Source: Amycolatopsis sp. GM8
Lineage (GTDB): Bacteria; Actinomycetota; Actinomycetes; Mycobacteriales; Pseudonocardiaceae
Assembly (NCBI RefSeq): GCF_021653975.1
Contig: NZ_JAJKFK010000009.1
Location: 62,001-126,000 of the forward strand
Length of the DNA: 64,000 bases
Direction of reading: 5' to 3'
Position numbers and translations under genes: made by a program
The notes under the pieces: model-generated
Seen by the model: only the letters and a program-made list of their open reading frames with translations
What the model was told of the DNA's origin: nothing
Databases searched by the model: none
Shown here: positions 15,965 to 25,269 of the stretch, piece by piece
Layout: every line of letters begins with the position of its first letter
Numbering within the stretch: the first letter of the stretch is position 1

Positions 15965-18241
15965 CTACCACGGAATCCACGGCAGCCACCACCATGGCTT
16001 GCCGGGCTTCTCTGTGGTGCTCTCCGGCGTCGTGGTGGTCGTGGTGGTCGTCGTGGTGCTGCTGCTCGTGGTGGACGTCGTCTCCTCAGTCGACTGCGTC
16101 GACGACGTGGTCGTGGGAAGCGGCAACGGCACCGACGATGTCTCCTTCGACGTCGTCGACGGTTTCGACGATGTCGTGGTGGTCGTCGAGTCCGTGGTCG
16201 TCGTGGTGGTCGGCGCCGGCATCAGTGCCGGCGGCACGGCCGGCTGGCAGAACGGGTCGCCCCACGACCCGCAGCCGCATTCGATGGTCTGCGACTGGCG
16301 CGCTTTGCCGAGCGCGGCCGTGACCGTGATCGCCTGGTTGTCGCCGAACGGGTGCCCTGTGACCACGAACCACAGCTTCAGGTGCTCCCCGGGCGCCAGC
16401 GCGTGCTTGCTCGTGCAGGTCGTCGTCGCGCCGGACGTGCAGTCGGCCTGCAGGCCGCCCGGCACCAGGTGGGCCGGCTGGTCGATCGTCACGGTCGCGG
16501 GCTTGGTGCTCTGACCCGTGTTCGTGACGACCACGCTCACCCACGTCGGATCCGCCCATGGCCACGGGTCGTTCCAGCCGGCCTCGACGCTCAGGCCGAC
16601 CCCGTCGGCGGGCATCGGCTTGACCGCGACCGGCACGTTGATGGACACGCGCATCGCGGAACCGGACGAGACCGTGCCGGTGACCTGTCCGGCCTGCGCG
16701 TCGGGATCGGCGAGCAGGCGGAACCTCAGCACCGCCGTCTCGCCCGGTTGCAGCCCGCGGCCGGTGGTGCAGCTGACCGTGCCGGTGCCGGCTGGGCAGT
16801 CGACGCTCAGCGGGCCGGTGGTCTCGTCCGCGGCCTGGTCCGTCGCCTCGGCGGGGAAACCGCGCGCGCCGATGGTGCCGCCACCGCCGCCGGGACCCAC
16901 CGCGCGCACGCCCGGGGGCAGGTTCAGGGTCGCCGACACTGGGTCGGACACGCTGCCGCCGTCGTTGCGAACGGTGATCGGCAGCTCTACCGGGGTGCCG
17001 GAGCTGGGGTCGAGTTCGATCTCGCCCGGCGGGGACTGCGCGGTGATGTTCGCCGGCGCCGGTGCGGGCGGCGGGGGTGCGGGCGCGGCCGGCGGAGCCG
17101 GGACGACCGGGGCCGGCGGCGGGGCCACCGGAGGCGCGGGAGGCGCGGGCACCGCCGGAGCCGGTGGTGCCGCGGGCGGTGCGGCCGGCGCCGGCGGCGG
17201 AGCCGGGGCGATGGCGGCCGGTGGCGGTGGTGCCACGGCGGCCGCTGGAATCTCCTGGTTGCCGCCACCGGCGGCGAGCGCGACGGCGACCGCGGCCGCG
17301 ATCGCGACACCCGACGCGGCGACGCCGATGAACTGCCGGGGCCCGGCCGCGGCGGCACCCGCGGCGCCACCCGCCGAACCGGCGGACGCGGCGGCCACGG
17401 TCGCCGTCGCGGCGACCGCCTTGGTGCCCGAGGCCGCGAGGTACGCGAACACCGCGCCGCCCAGCACGATCGGGGCGACCACGGCGCGCAGCGCGCCGTT
17501 GACGTCGGCGAGTTCGGCGGCCAGCGCGCGGCACCGGTCGCATTCGTCGAGATGGGCCTCGACCTGGGCACGCTCCCGTTTGGACAGACCGTCGCGGGTC
17601 CACGCGCCGAGCCGGTCCGCGGTGGCGCGGCAGCGTTCCGCCGAGGTCTCGGCGAGGTGCACCTGCAGGTACGCCTGCCGCAGCCCCTCGCGGGCGCGAT
17701 AGGCCAGCGCGGACACGCCGTTCGCGGTCAGCCCGAGCAACGGCGCGACCTCGGCCGGTGTCTGGCCTTCGATCTCGGTGTGCCACAGCACGGCCTGCCA
17801 CCGCTCGGGCAGCCGCGCGAACGCCTTGGCGGCCATCGTGCGTTCCAGGCCCGCGACGGCGGTGTCCGAGAACGGCACGGTCAGCGCCTCGGTCGCCGCG
17901 CTGCCGGCGCTGGTGAGCGTGGACATGTCGTCGTTGAGATCGAGCCGCTTGTCCTTGCGCGTCTTGTCGTACGCGGTGTGCCGTAGCGCGGTCAGCAGGT
18001 AGGCGCGGAACGCGGTGTCCGGCCCCTTGCCGGCGCGCAGCGTGTCCAGCACCTTCGCGAACGCGTCCGAGACCAGGTCGTCGGACTCCGCCTTCGAGCG
18101 GGCCAGTTGGCGGGCGAGGTTGTAGGCGGCACCGACATGGCGTTCGTACAACGTGCCGTACGCGGCGAGATTCCCGCCGCGGACCGCGGAGATCAGTTCC
18201 GTGTCGCTCTTGTCGTCGAAATCCGCAGGAACGGTGGACAC
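15965..18241 (-). CDS. Membrane-tethered ECF sigma factor fused to a zinc-finger, TM helices and an exported domain
   Basis: A 758-aa fusion. Sigma region 2 is at about 14-95 and region 4 at about 132-192 (FARLPERWQAVLWHTEIEGQ). A putative anti-sigma zinc motif follows (His230, Cys234, Cys237 in HLDECDRC), then hydrophobic segments at about 252-272 and 303-325, a Pro/Ala-rich linker (331-400), a repeat-of-beta-type exported domain (about 400-680), a Thr/Ser-rich stalk and a Trp-rich end (KPWWWLPWIPW). GTG 18241 follows AGGGAG. The architecture resembles ECF group 53. One polypeptide would sense outside and hold its own sigma domain. Confidence 0.87.
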   Translation of the reverse strand: MSTVPADFDDKSDTELISAVRGGNLAAYGTLYERHVGAAYNLARQLARSKAESDDLVSDAFAKVLDTLRAGKGPDTAFRAYLLTALRHTAYDKTRKDKRLDLNDDMSTLTSAGSAATEALTVPFSDTAVAGLERTMAAKAFARLPERWQAVLWHTEIEGQTPAEVAPLLGLTANGVSALAYRAREGLRQAYLQVHLAETSAERCRATADRLGAWTRDGLSKRERAQVEAHLDECDRCRALAAELADVNGALRAVVAPIVLGGAVFAYLAASGTKAVAATATVAAASAGSAGGAAGAAAAGPRQFIGVAASGVAIAAAVAVALAAGGGNQEIPAAAVAPPPPAAIAPAPPPAPAAPPAAPPAPAVPAPPAPPVAPPPAPVVPAPPAAPAPPPPAPAPANITAQSPPGEIELDPSSGTPVELPITVRNDGGSVSDPVSATLNLPPGVRAVGPGGGGGTIGARGFPAEATDQAADETTGPLSVDCPAGTGTVSCTTGRGLQPGETAVLRFRLLADPDAQAGQVTGTVSSGSAMRVSINVPVAVKPMPADGVGLSVEAGWNDPWPWADPTWVSVVVTNTGQSTKPATVTIDQPAHLVPGGLQADCTSGATTTCTSKHALAPGEHLKLWFVVTGHPFGDNQAITVTAALGKARQSQTIECGCGSWGDPFCQPAVPPALMPAPTTTTTTDSTTTTTSSKPSTTSKETSSVPLPLPTTTSSTQSTEETTSTTSSSTTTTTTTTTTPESTTEKPGKPWWWLPWIPW

Positions 18242-18458
18242 TGCTCTCCCTCTGTCCAGGCATTTGTAACGACGGTCCCCGCACCGTCTATGAACCCTGA
18301 CGTCGTGCACCGATCAGTGTGACGGACGTTGTCACGCAGGTCACCCTCCGGGGTCGTAGAGGACACCAAGGGTGCAACGAGATCACCGGATTTCCCGTCA
18401 CAACAAGGCAGCGGATACGTCACCCCGGTGCACGGACGGAGCGAAAGGACGGTCGCGA

Positions 18459-19322
18459 GTGGATGCATCGGCCAGCGGCGGGGGCGATCCCCGGCAGCGG
18501 AGCTGGAGGCCGCGCGGTGCGCTCACCGACCCGGAAACCGATCGCTCGCTGCGCTCGCTGAGAGCGAAATGGCGCACGGCGAGTCTCGCCGCGGGCTGGC
18601 GGTTCCCGAGCGACTGGGCGCTGCCCGAGGTCGACGCGGTGTGCGCGGCGGCGATCAGGGGCGGCGGGACGGAGATCCCGCTGGCCGGGCTCGCCAGGGC
18701 GCGGGCCGCGGCCGGCGCCGGGCTGGCCGAGGTACTGAGCGATCTCGCCGCCTTCCACGCCGTGCTGAGCGACCCCGCCGCGGACGACGGCTTCGTCTCG
18801 CCGGACGTCGACGCGATCCCCGCCCGGATGCTGCGGGTGACCGCGCTCGCGTGGGCCGATGTGGCGATGGACCAGCTCGCGCACATCGAGGTCGTCGACC
18901 CGCTCACCGGGCTGCCGACGGCGGCGTACCTGCGCACGCGGCTCGGCGAGAGCTACCGCCAGGCGAAGCTCGACGGGCGAACGGTCGGCGAGGACCTCAC
19001 GCTGCTGGTGGTCGGCCTCGATCTGTCCACTGTGGCCGGCTGGCACCGGGTGACCGGGATGATCCTGCTCGCCGAGGCATTGCGCGCGGTGCTCGACGGC
19101 GGCGAGACCGTCGCCTCGCTCGGCCCGTCCACGCTCGCCGCGGTGCTGCCGAGGGACGGCCAGATCACCTCGAAGGCGATCCAGCTCCGGCGCGCGCTGC
19201 ACGACCGGCTGTCGGTGGACAACCAGCTCGACGGGATGGCCGGACCACGGATCCGCCTGGTCCGGTTGCCCGCGACGCACGAGGCGGCGTGCGAGCTCCT
19301 GCACCGGCTCGCCCGATCCTGA
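18459..19322 (+). CDS. Degenerate GGDEF-like regulatory protein
   Basis: A 287-aa cytoplasmic protein. The C-terminal half contains HIEVVDPLTGLPTAAYLRTR, which matches the opening helix of a GGDEF domain (the DxLTGLPN signature), but the catalytic GGDEF loop itself is not recognisable; the aligned area reads ETVASLGPSTLAAVLP. The N-terminal half is helical and unassigned. GTG 18459 follows AAAGGA. It probably binds rather than makes a nucleotide, or is a structural relic of a diguanylate cyclase. It is divergent from the ECF fusion, 217 bp away. Confidence 0.6.
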   Translation: MDASASGGGDPRQRSWRPRGALTDPETDRSLRSLRAKWRTASLAAGWRFPSDWALPEVDAVCAAAIRGGGTEIPLAGLARARAAAGAGLAEVLSDLAAFHAVLSDPAADDGFVSPDVDAIPARMLRVTALAWADVAMDQLAHIEVVDPLTGLPTAAYLRTRLGESYRQAKLDGRTVGEDLTLLVVGLDLSTVAGWHRVTGMILLAEALRAVLDGGETVASLGPSTLAAVLPRDGQITSKAIQLRRALHDRLSVDNQLDGMAGPRIRLVRLPATHEAACELLHRLARS

Positions 19323-19397
19323 CCTCCACGCCCGGTTCGGCGCCGTGAACAGGGGGCTTGTGCGCCGGCAGATGCGGATTCGTGATTTCCTGAAGGG

Positions 19398-20720
19398 GTG
19401 ACACAGTCAGTCCCCGCAGCGGACAGCGAACCGTTGACGCGATCGTCGCTGCCGCGCCTGGCGCTGCGCACCTCGCTCGCCCGGCTGTCGGTGCGGCCGC
19501 GGTCGATGCTGTTGCTGGCGCTCGGTCCGGTGCTGGCGATCCTGCTGGGCGTCGTCGGCTGGATCTTCGACTGGCGGCTCGGCGTCGACAGCGCCGTGTA
19601 CCGCGCGGGCGCGCTGACCCTGCTGCACGGCGACCCGCTGTACGACGGCAGCACGCTGGCCCCCGAGCCGTGGTGGGCGCTGCTGCCGTTCACCTACGCG
19701 CCGTCGGCCGCGCTGCTGTTCGTGCCGCTCGCGATCCTGCCGCCGCAGCTGGCGTGGGGTGTCCTCGGCGCGATCTCGTTGCTGGCGCTGGCGCTGGTCA
19801 TCCGGGTCACGATCGCGTCGCTGCCGGCCGCGATGGCCGGGGCCCGCTGGTGGTCCTCGCCCGCCCGCGCGACGCTCGTGTTCTCCATCGTGCTGCTCGG
19901 CCTGGAACCGGTGTGGCGCACCATCTTCCTCGGCCAGATCAACCTGATCCTGATGGCGCTCGTGGTGGTCGACGTGCTCGTCGTGACCGCGCGGGGCGGG
20001 CGCGGCGGCGGGATCATGGTCGGTGTCGCGGCCGCGGTGAAGCTGACGCCGTTGATCTTCGTGGTGCACCTGTTCCTGACCGGCAAGCGCGCCGACGCCG
20101 TGCGCGCGCTCGTCACGTTCCTCGGGCTGCAGCTGCTGATGCTGGTGCTGATTCCCGGCGACACCATCCATTACTGGACCAAGACGATCTCCGACACCGG
20201 CCGGATCGGGCCCGTGCACTGGGCCGGCAACCAGTCGCTCAACGGCCTGATGAACCGGGTGACCGACCTGGCGCCGTGGGCATCGAAGGCCGCGATCGGG
20301 ATCAGCGCGCTGCTCGCGATCCCGGCGATCTGGCTGATGCTGCGGTTCCACCGCCGTGGCCAGGCGCTCGCCGCGCTGCTGGTCACCGCGTTCTTCGGGC
20401 TGCTGGCCTCGCCGATCTCGTGGTCACACCACTGGGTGTGGGCGGCGCCGCTGATCCTGCTGCTGATCTCGCGCCTGCCGCGGACCTCGCCCGCGACGGC
20501 CTGGCGCAGATGGGTCGGCACCGGCGCGGTGATCATCGTGTTCGTCAGCTGCGTGCTGCTGGTGCTGCCGAACGGCCGGAACATCGAGCTGCACTGGAAG
20601 TTCTGGCAGTCCGTGCTCGGCAACGCCTACATCCTGATGCCGCTCGTGCTTGCCGCGGTGCTGGTCGTGCGCTGGGCCTGGCTACGCTACCGCCGTGTCG
20701 ATTCCACGCCTGTCCGCTGA
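19398..20720 (+). CDS. GT87-family polytopic mannosyltransferase-like protein (copy 1)
   Basis: A 440-aa protein with about ten membrane helices and the GT87 (DUF2029) pattern: acidic residue in the first loop (GVDSAVYRAGALTLLHGDPL), FTYAPSAALLF, GQINLILMALVVVDV and SPISWSHHWVWA. Family members use polyprenyl-phosphate-mannose to add mannose to envelope lipoglycans outside the membrane. The GTG at 19398 is used; the purine-rich AAGGGG touches the start. It overlaps the next paralogue by 26 bp. Confidence 0.85.
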   Translation: MTQSVPAADSEPLTRSSLPRLALRTSLARLSVRPRSMLLLALGPVLAILLGVVGWIFDWRLGVDSAVYRAGALTLLHGDPLYDGSTLAPEPWWALLPFTYAPSAALLFVPLAILPPQLAWGVLGAISLLALALVIRVTIASLPAAMAGARWWSSPARATLVFSIVLLGLEPVWRTIFLGQINLILMALVVVDVLVVTARGGRGGGIMVGVAAAVKLTPLIFVVHLFLTGKRADAVRALVTFLGLQLLMLVLIPGDTIHYWTKTISDTGRIGPVHWAGNQSLNGLMNRVTDLAPWASKAAIGISALLAIPAIWLMLRFHRRGQALAALLVTAFFGLLASPISWSHHWVWAAPLILLLISRLPRTSPATAWRRWVGTGAVIIVFVSCVLLVLPNGRNIELHWKFWQSVLGNAYILMPLVLAAVLVVRWAWLRYRRVDSTPVR

Positions 20721-21843
20721 CCCCGGGCGGCTGCTGGTTGCCCTGCTCATCGCCGGCACGCTCGCGTTCGGGGTCTGGGGCTGGCTCGCGGGCTGGCATG
20801 TGGGTATCGACAGCGCGGTGTACCGGTCCGGTGCGCTGACCTTCCTGCACGGCAATCCGCTGTACAGCATCCAGCGGCTGACGGATCTGCCACCGTGGAT
20901 CGCGCTGCCGTTCACCTACCCGCCCGCCGCCGCGCTGCTGTTCGTCCCGCTGGCCGCGCTGCCCGCGGGGCTCGCGTGGGCGCTCATCTCGACGGCTTCG
21001 GTGATCTCGCTGGCCGTCGTCGTGTACGTGTGCCTGCGGCCGGCACGCTGGCTCCTGATCGCCGGGGTCACCGTCGCGGCCCTCGCGCTGGAACCGGTGT
21101 GGAAGACGTTCTCGCTCGGGCAGGTCAATCTGATCCTGCTGGCGCTGATCGTGGTCGACGTGCTGCTGCGGCCCCGCTGGTCCGGGGTGCTGGTGGGCAT
21201 CGCGGCGGCGGTGAAGCTGACCCCGCTGATCTTCGTCGCGTACCTGTTCGTCGTCGGCCGGTGGCGTGACGGGCTGCGCGCGCTCGGCACGTTCGTCGCC
21301 CTGCAGGCGCTGATGTTCGCGCTGACGCCGTCGGACGCGGTGACCTACTGGACGCAGGCGGCGTTCGACCCCGGCCGCGTCGGTGGGGTGGCGTGGGCTT
21401 TCAACCAGTCGTTCAACGGCCTGCTCTACCGCGCTTCCCACGCGGCGTCGTGGTCGGCGGAGGTCGCGCTGCTCGTGGCGGCCGTGCTCGCGGTGCCGGC
21501 GGTGTGGCTCGTGCGGCGGTGGCACCGGCGCGGCGAGGAGCTGGCCGCGTTGCTGGTCACCGCTTTCCTCGGGCTGCTGGCCTCGCCGATTTCGTGGTCG
21601 CACCACTGGGTTTGGGTGGTTCCGCTGATCGCGTTGCTGATCGCGAAGCGGCGGTGGGTGTGGGCCGTGCTGACCGCGGCGTTCTTCGCGAGCGGTGTCC
21701 TGATGGCTGTCCCGAGGGGCGAGAACGCGGAGCTGGGCTGGACGGTCGGCCAGTCGATCATCGGCAACGCGTATGTCATCGCGGCGGTGCTCGGAATCGT
21801 CGGCCTCACCGTCCGTGAGCTGCGTCTCCGATATCCTGACTGA
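20695..21843 (+). CDS. GT87-family polytopic mannosyltransferase-like protein (copy 2)
   Basis: A 382-aa paralogue of the preceding gene, with matching segments GIDSAVYRSGALTFLHGNPL, FTYPPAAALLF, LGQVNLILLALIVVDVL, FNQSFNGLL and SPISWSHHWVWV. It lacks the N-terminal cytoplasmic tail of copy 1. GTG 20695 lies inside the 3' end of copy 1, so translation is coupled. It ends two bases before purK. Both enzymes probably act on the same envelope glycan at successive positions. Confidence 0.85.
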   Translation: MSIPRLSADPGRLLVALLIAGTLAFGVWGWLAGWHVGIDSAVYRSGALTFLHGNPLYSIQRLTDLPPWIALPFTYPPAAALLFVPLAALPAGLAWALISTASVISLAVVVYVCLRPARWLLIAGVTVAALALEPVWKTFSLGQVNLILLALIVVDVLLRPRWSGVLVGIAAAVKLTPLIFVAYLFVVGRWRDGLRALGTFVALQALMFALTPSDAVTYWTQAAFDPGRVGGVAWAFNQSFNGLLYRASHAASWSAEVALLVAAVLAVPAVWLVRRWHRRGEELAALLVTAFLGLLASPISWSHHWVWVVPLIALLIAKRRWVWAVLTAAFFASGVLMAVPRGENAELGWTVGQSIIGNAYVIAAVLGIVGLTVRELRLRYPD

Positions 21844-21845
21844 CC

Positions 21846-23030
21846 GTGGACAAACGCACGGGCCTTCCCGTAGTCGGCATGGTGGGTGGCGGTCAGCTCG
21901 CCAGGATGACCCATCAGGCGGCGATCGCGCTCGGCCAGTCGCTGCGGGTGCTCGCCGCGAGCGAGGACGACGCGGCGGCGCTGGTCGCCGCCGACGTCAC
22001 CATCGGGCACCACACGGATTTCGACGCGCTGCTGGCGTTCGCGAAGACGGTCGACGTGCTGACGTTCGACCACGAGCACGTGCCGGGCGAGCACCTGCTG
22101 GCGATCGCGATGAACTCCGACATCCCGATCCGGCCGGGCCCGGACGCGCTGGCCTTCGCGCAGAACAAGCTGATCATGCGCGAGCGGCTGGCCGTCGAGG
22201 ACTACCCGTGCCCGCCGTTCGCCGAAGTGTCCGAAGTAGACGATGTGCTGAAGTTCGCCGGGGAGCACTCGTGGCCGGTGGTGGTCAAGGCCGTGACTGG
22301 TGGCTACGACGGTCGCGGGGTCTGGATGCCCGGCTCCGAGGCCGAGGCACGTGCGCTCGTGCCGGAGCTGCTGGCCGCCGGCACGCAGCTGATGGTCGAG
22401 CGGCGCGTCGAGATGCGGCGTGAGCTGTGCGCACTGGTGGCCCGGTCGCCGTTCGGGCAGGGCGCGGCCTGGCCGGTGGTCGAGACCGTGCAGAAGGACG
22501 GGATCAACACCGAGGTGCTGGCGCCGGCGCCCGGCCTGACCGCGCGGAAGGTCGACGAGGCGCAGGATCTCGCGTTGCGGCTCGCGGAGGCGCTGGGTGT
22601 CGTCGGCGTGCTCGCGGTCGAGCTGTTCGACACCGACGGCGGGCTGATCATCAACGAGCTCGCGATGCGGCCGCACAATTCCGGCCACTGGACGATGGAC
22701 GGTTCGCGGACCTCGCAGTTCGAGCAGCATCTGCGTGCGGTGCTGGACTACCCGCTCGGTTCGACGGAGCTGCTCGCGCCGACGGCGATGGCGAACGTGC
22801 TGGGCGCGCCGGTGCTGCCGCAGATGGGGCCGGACGAGCGGCTGCACCATTTGTTCGCGCGGTTCCCGGACGCCAGGGTGCACCTGTACGGCAAGGGCGA
22901 GCGGCCGGGCCGGAAGCTCGGGCACGTCAACTTCACCGGCCGCGACATGCCGGAGCTGCGGTCGCGTGCGACGCTGGCCGCGCACTGGCTGTCGCATGCC
23001 GCATGGCTCGACGGCTACCGGATCCACTGA
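21846..23030 (+). CDS. purK: 5-(carboxyamino)imidazole ribonucleotide synthase
   Basis: A 394-aa ATP-grasp enzyme: N-terminal GMVGGGQLARMTHQAAIALG, central ATP-grasp segments (VVKAVTGGYDGRGVW, ELFDTDGGLIINELAMRPHN). It makes N5-CAIR from AIR, ATP and bicarbonate in purine synthesis. The GTG at 21846 sits two bases after the GT87 stop. purE follows 21 bp downstream. The purK-purE order beside GtrA and an acyl-CoA dehydrogenase matches mycobacteria. Confidence 0.95.
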   Translation: MDKRTGLPVVGMVGGGQLARMTHQAAIALGQSLRVLAASEDDAAALVAADVTIGHHTDFDALLAFAKTVDVLTFDHEHVPGEHLLAIAMNSDIPIRPGPDALAFAQNKLIMRERLAVEDYPCPPFAEVSEVDDVLKFAGEHSWPVVVKAVTGGYDGRGVWMPGSEAEARALVPELLAAGTQLMVERRVEMRRELCALVARSPFGQGAAWPVVETVQKDGINTEVLAPAPGLTARKVDEAQDLALRLAEALGVVGVLAVELFDTDGGLIINELAMRPHNSGHWTMDGSRTSQFEQHLRAVLDYPLGSTELLAPTAMANVLGAPVLPQMGPDERLHHLFARFPDARVHLYGKGERPGRKLGHVNFTGRDMPELRSRATLAAHWLSHAAWLDGYRIH

Positions 23031-23051
23031 CATCCACGGCAAGGAGTAACG

Positions 23052-23546
23052 GTGACCCCGCAGGTTGGCGTGATCATGGGCAGTGACTCGGACTGGCCCA
23101 CGCTGGAGGCCGCCGGGCAGGCGCTGGCCGAGTTCGGTGTGGCGTACGAGGTCGGGGTCTACTCGGCGCACCGCACGCCGCGGCGGATGCTCGACTACGC
23201 CTCGTCCGCCGCGGACCGGGGCCTGCGGGTGATCATCGCCGGCGCCGGAGGTGCCGCGCACCTGCCGGGCATGGTCGCGTCGGCGACGGTGCTGCCGGTG
23301 ATCGGCGTGCCGGTGCCGCTGAAGTACCTGGACGGCATGGACTCGCTGCTGTCGATCGTGCAGATGCCGGCCGGCGTCCCGGTGGCGACCGTGTCCATCG
23401 GCGGCGCCCGGAACGCCGGGCTGCTGGCCGTCCGCATCCTGGCGGCGCACGACCCGGCGCTACGCGAGCGCATGGCCACCTTCCAGGCGGATCTGGAGAA
23501 GCTGGTGCTGGCCAAGGACTCCGCGCTGCGGGAGAAGCTCAGCTGA
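23052..23546 (+). CDS. purE: N5-carboxyaminoimidazole ribonucleotide mutase
   Basis: A 164-aa class I Pur[13 protein letters not shown] binds the substrate phosphate, SAHRTPRRM carries the catalytic histidine, and [11 protein letters not shown] is the third conserved loop. It converts N5-CAIR to CAIR, directly after PurK. Length is normal. GTG 23052 is preceded by AAGGAG. The 3' end overlaps the convergent acyl-CoA ligase gene by 8 bp. Confidence 0.95.
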   Translation: MTPQVGVIMGSDSDWPTLEAAGQALAEFGVAYEVGVYSAHRTPRRMLDYASSAADRGLRVIIAGAGGAAHLPGMVASATVLPVIGVPVPLKYLDGMDSLLSIVQMPAGVPVATVSIGGARNAGLLAVRILAAHDPALRERMATFQADLEKLVLAKDSALREKLS

Positions 23547-25167
23547 GCTGCTTGCGCAGTTCCCGCTTCAGTACCTTTCCCGCCGCGGACACCGGGATCT
23601 CGTCCACGAAGTACAGTTCCCGGATTCGCTTGTACGGCAGCACGTTCTCGTTCACTGCCGTCAGCAGGGACTCATCCGTGACGGCTTCGTCGGCGCGCAC
23701 GACGAACGCCACCGGCAGCTCCCCGACGTCGGCCCGCTTGCGCCCGACCACGGCGGCCGAGCGCACGCCCGGCTGGGCCATCAGCAGCTCTTCCAGCTCC
23801 CGCGGGTACACGTTGTATCCCTTGTACAGCAGCATGTCCTTCTTGCGATCCACAATGGACAGAAAGCCGTCCTCGTCCAGCACGCCGATGTCGCCGGTGT
23901 GCAGCCACCCGTCGACGAGCGTGCCGGCCGTCTCCGCCGGGCGGTTGTGGTAGCCGACCATCACCTGCGGGCCCCGGATGCAGACCTCGCCCTGCTCCCC
24001 GGTCGGCAGCGGGTCCTCGCCGCCCTCGACGGGCACGAGCTTCACCTCGGTGTCGAACACCGGCACCCCGACCGTGCCCGGTTTCCCTTGCCCGGAACGG
24101 AAAGTGGGCCCGCTCGTGGCGCCCATGGTGACCTCGGTGAGCCCGTAGCCCTCGCTGATCACGACGTCCGGAAACCGGCGACGCAGCGCGCGGGTCATCT
24201 CGTGCGGCATCGGCGCCGCGCCGGAACCCAGTGACCGCACGGAAGAAAGGTCCCGCGTCTGGAAGTCCGGGCAGGCCAGCAGCGCGGCGAACAGCGCGGG
24301 CGCGCCACCGATCATCGTGACGCGCAGGCGTTCGGCGTCGCGGAGATACCGCACCGGGTCGAACCCGTCCTGCAGCGCGACCGTCGTGCCGGCCAGCATC
24401 GGCGCGTTCAGGCCGGCGATCGTGCCCATCGCGTGGAACCACGGCGTGAGGGTGATGACGACGCCCGTGCCCAGCCGGCTCGGCCACTCGTCCGCGCTGC
24501 CGACCTGGTCCAGCGTCACGTTGCCGTCGGCGTCCAGTTCGGGCACGCAGCCGCTGCCCCAGCACATGTACTGCAGCGAGTTCACGACCACGTTCCGATG
24601 CGGCAGCTCGACACCCTTGGACCGGCCGGTGGTGCCGCCGGTGTAGGCGAGGTGCGCGAGCCGGGTGTGGATGTCGATCTCCACGTCCGGCCGGGTCTCC
24701 GGTTGTTCGGCATGGAACTGGTCGAAGTCCTCGCCGATGGTGACGACCAGCCGCACGCTGGTGTGGTCCCGGATCGCCGCAAGCGTTTGCGCGGCCTTGC
24801 CGATGCTGACCGCCGCGATCGCGCCGGAGTCGCTGAGCTGCGCGGCCAGGTCGGCGGGCGGCAGCAGCGGGTTCGCCGGGGTGAAGGTGGCACCGGCGAG
24901 CAGGATTCCGTAGTACGCCACGGGATACTCGAGGCAGTTCGGCGCGTGCACGGCGACTGTGTCACCGGGGCCGATGCCGTTCGCGCGCAGGGCGTTCGCG
25001 AACCGGCGGGCCGCGCGGTACACCTCGGCGAAGGTCAGCTGACGGTCGTTGTGCAGATACGCGACGCGGTCGCCCCAGCGGGTGGCCGCACCGGCGACGA
25101 TGGCGCCAACGGGGACTTCGGGGTATTCGAGTGAACCCGGCACTTCACTGGGCAGGGTGATCGGCAT
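23539..25167 (-). CDS. Acyl-CoA synthetase / 4-coumarate-CoA ligase-like AMP-binding enzyme
   Basis: A 542-aa ANL-superfamily adenylating enzyme. The phosphate loop is [16 protein letters not shown], the adenine motif YGLTEVTMG, the hinge [16 protein letters not shown], and the C-terminal catalytic lysine lies in [14 protein letters not shown]. It should activate a carboxylic acid (fatty or aryl) to its CoA ester. ATG 25167 is chosen, with GGTGGAG just upstream; a GTG at 25170 is equally possible. It is divergent from an acyl-CoA dehydrogenase, and the two may serve one degradative route. Confidence 0.9.
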   Translation of the reverse strand: MPITLPSEVPGSLEYPEVPVGAIVAGAATRWGDRVAYLHNDRQLTFAEVYRAARRFANALRANGIGPGDTVAVHAPNCLEYPVAYYGILLAGATFTPANPLLPPADLAAQLSDSGAIAAVSIGKAAQTLAAIRDHTSVRLVVTIGEDFDQFHAEQPETRPDVEIDIHTRLAHLAYTGGTTGRSKGVELPHRNVVVNSLQYMCWGSGCVPELDADGNVTLDQVGSADEWPSRLGTGVVITLTPWFHAMGTIAGLNAPMLAGTTVALQDGFDPVRYLRDAERLRVTMIGGAPALFAALLACPDFQTRDLSSVRSLGSGAAPMPHEMTRALRRRFPDVVISEGYGLTEVTMGATSGPTFRSGQGKPGTVGVPVFDTEVKLVPVEGGEDPLPTGEQGEVCIRGPQVMVGYHNRPAETAGTLVDGWLHTGDIGVLDEDGFLSIVDRKKDMLLYKGYNVYPRELEELLMAQPGVRSAAVVGRKRADVGELPVAFVVRADEAVTDESLLTAVNENVLPYKRIRELYFVDEIPVSAAGKVLKRELRKQLS

Positions 25168-25269
25168 CACTCCACCATAGGCCGCGAGTGCGGCCAAGGA
25201 CACAAGAGCCGTCACTAAGCGGGCGCTAACCTGAGGGAGAGATTCTTGCCGTTAGTAGGGGTGATACCG

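Noticed and set aside
15404-17986. 860-aa plus-strand open frame
   Set aside because: Antisense to the GtrA copy and sigma fusion genes; runs of Arg/Gly are the reverse reading of the Pro/Ala linker.
21426-23450. 674-aa minus-strand open frame
   Set aside because: Antisense of GT87 copy 2, purK and purE, which are certain genes.
25168-25215. Longer N-terminus of the acyl-CoA ligase from GTG 25215
   Set aside because: The extra residues (TALVSLAALAAYGG) are not typical of the family and the purine-rich site supports 25167-25170.
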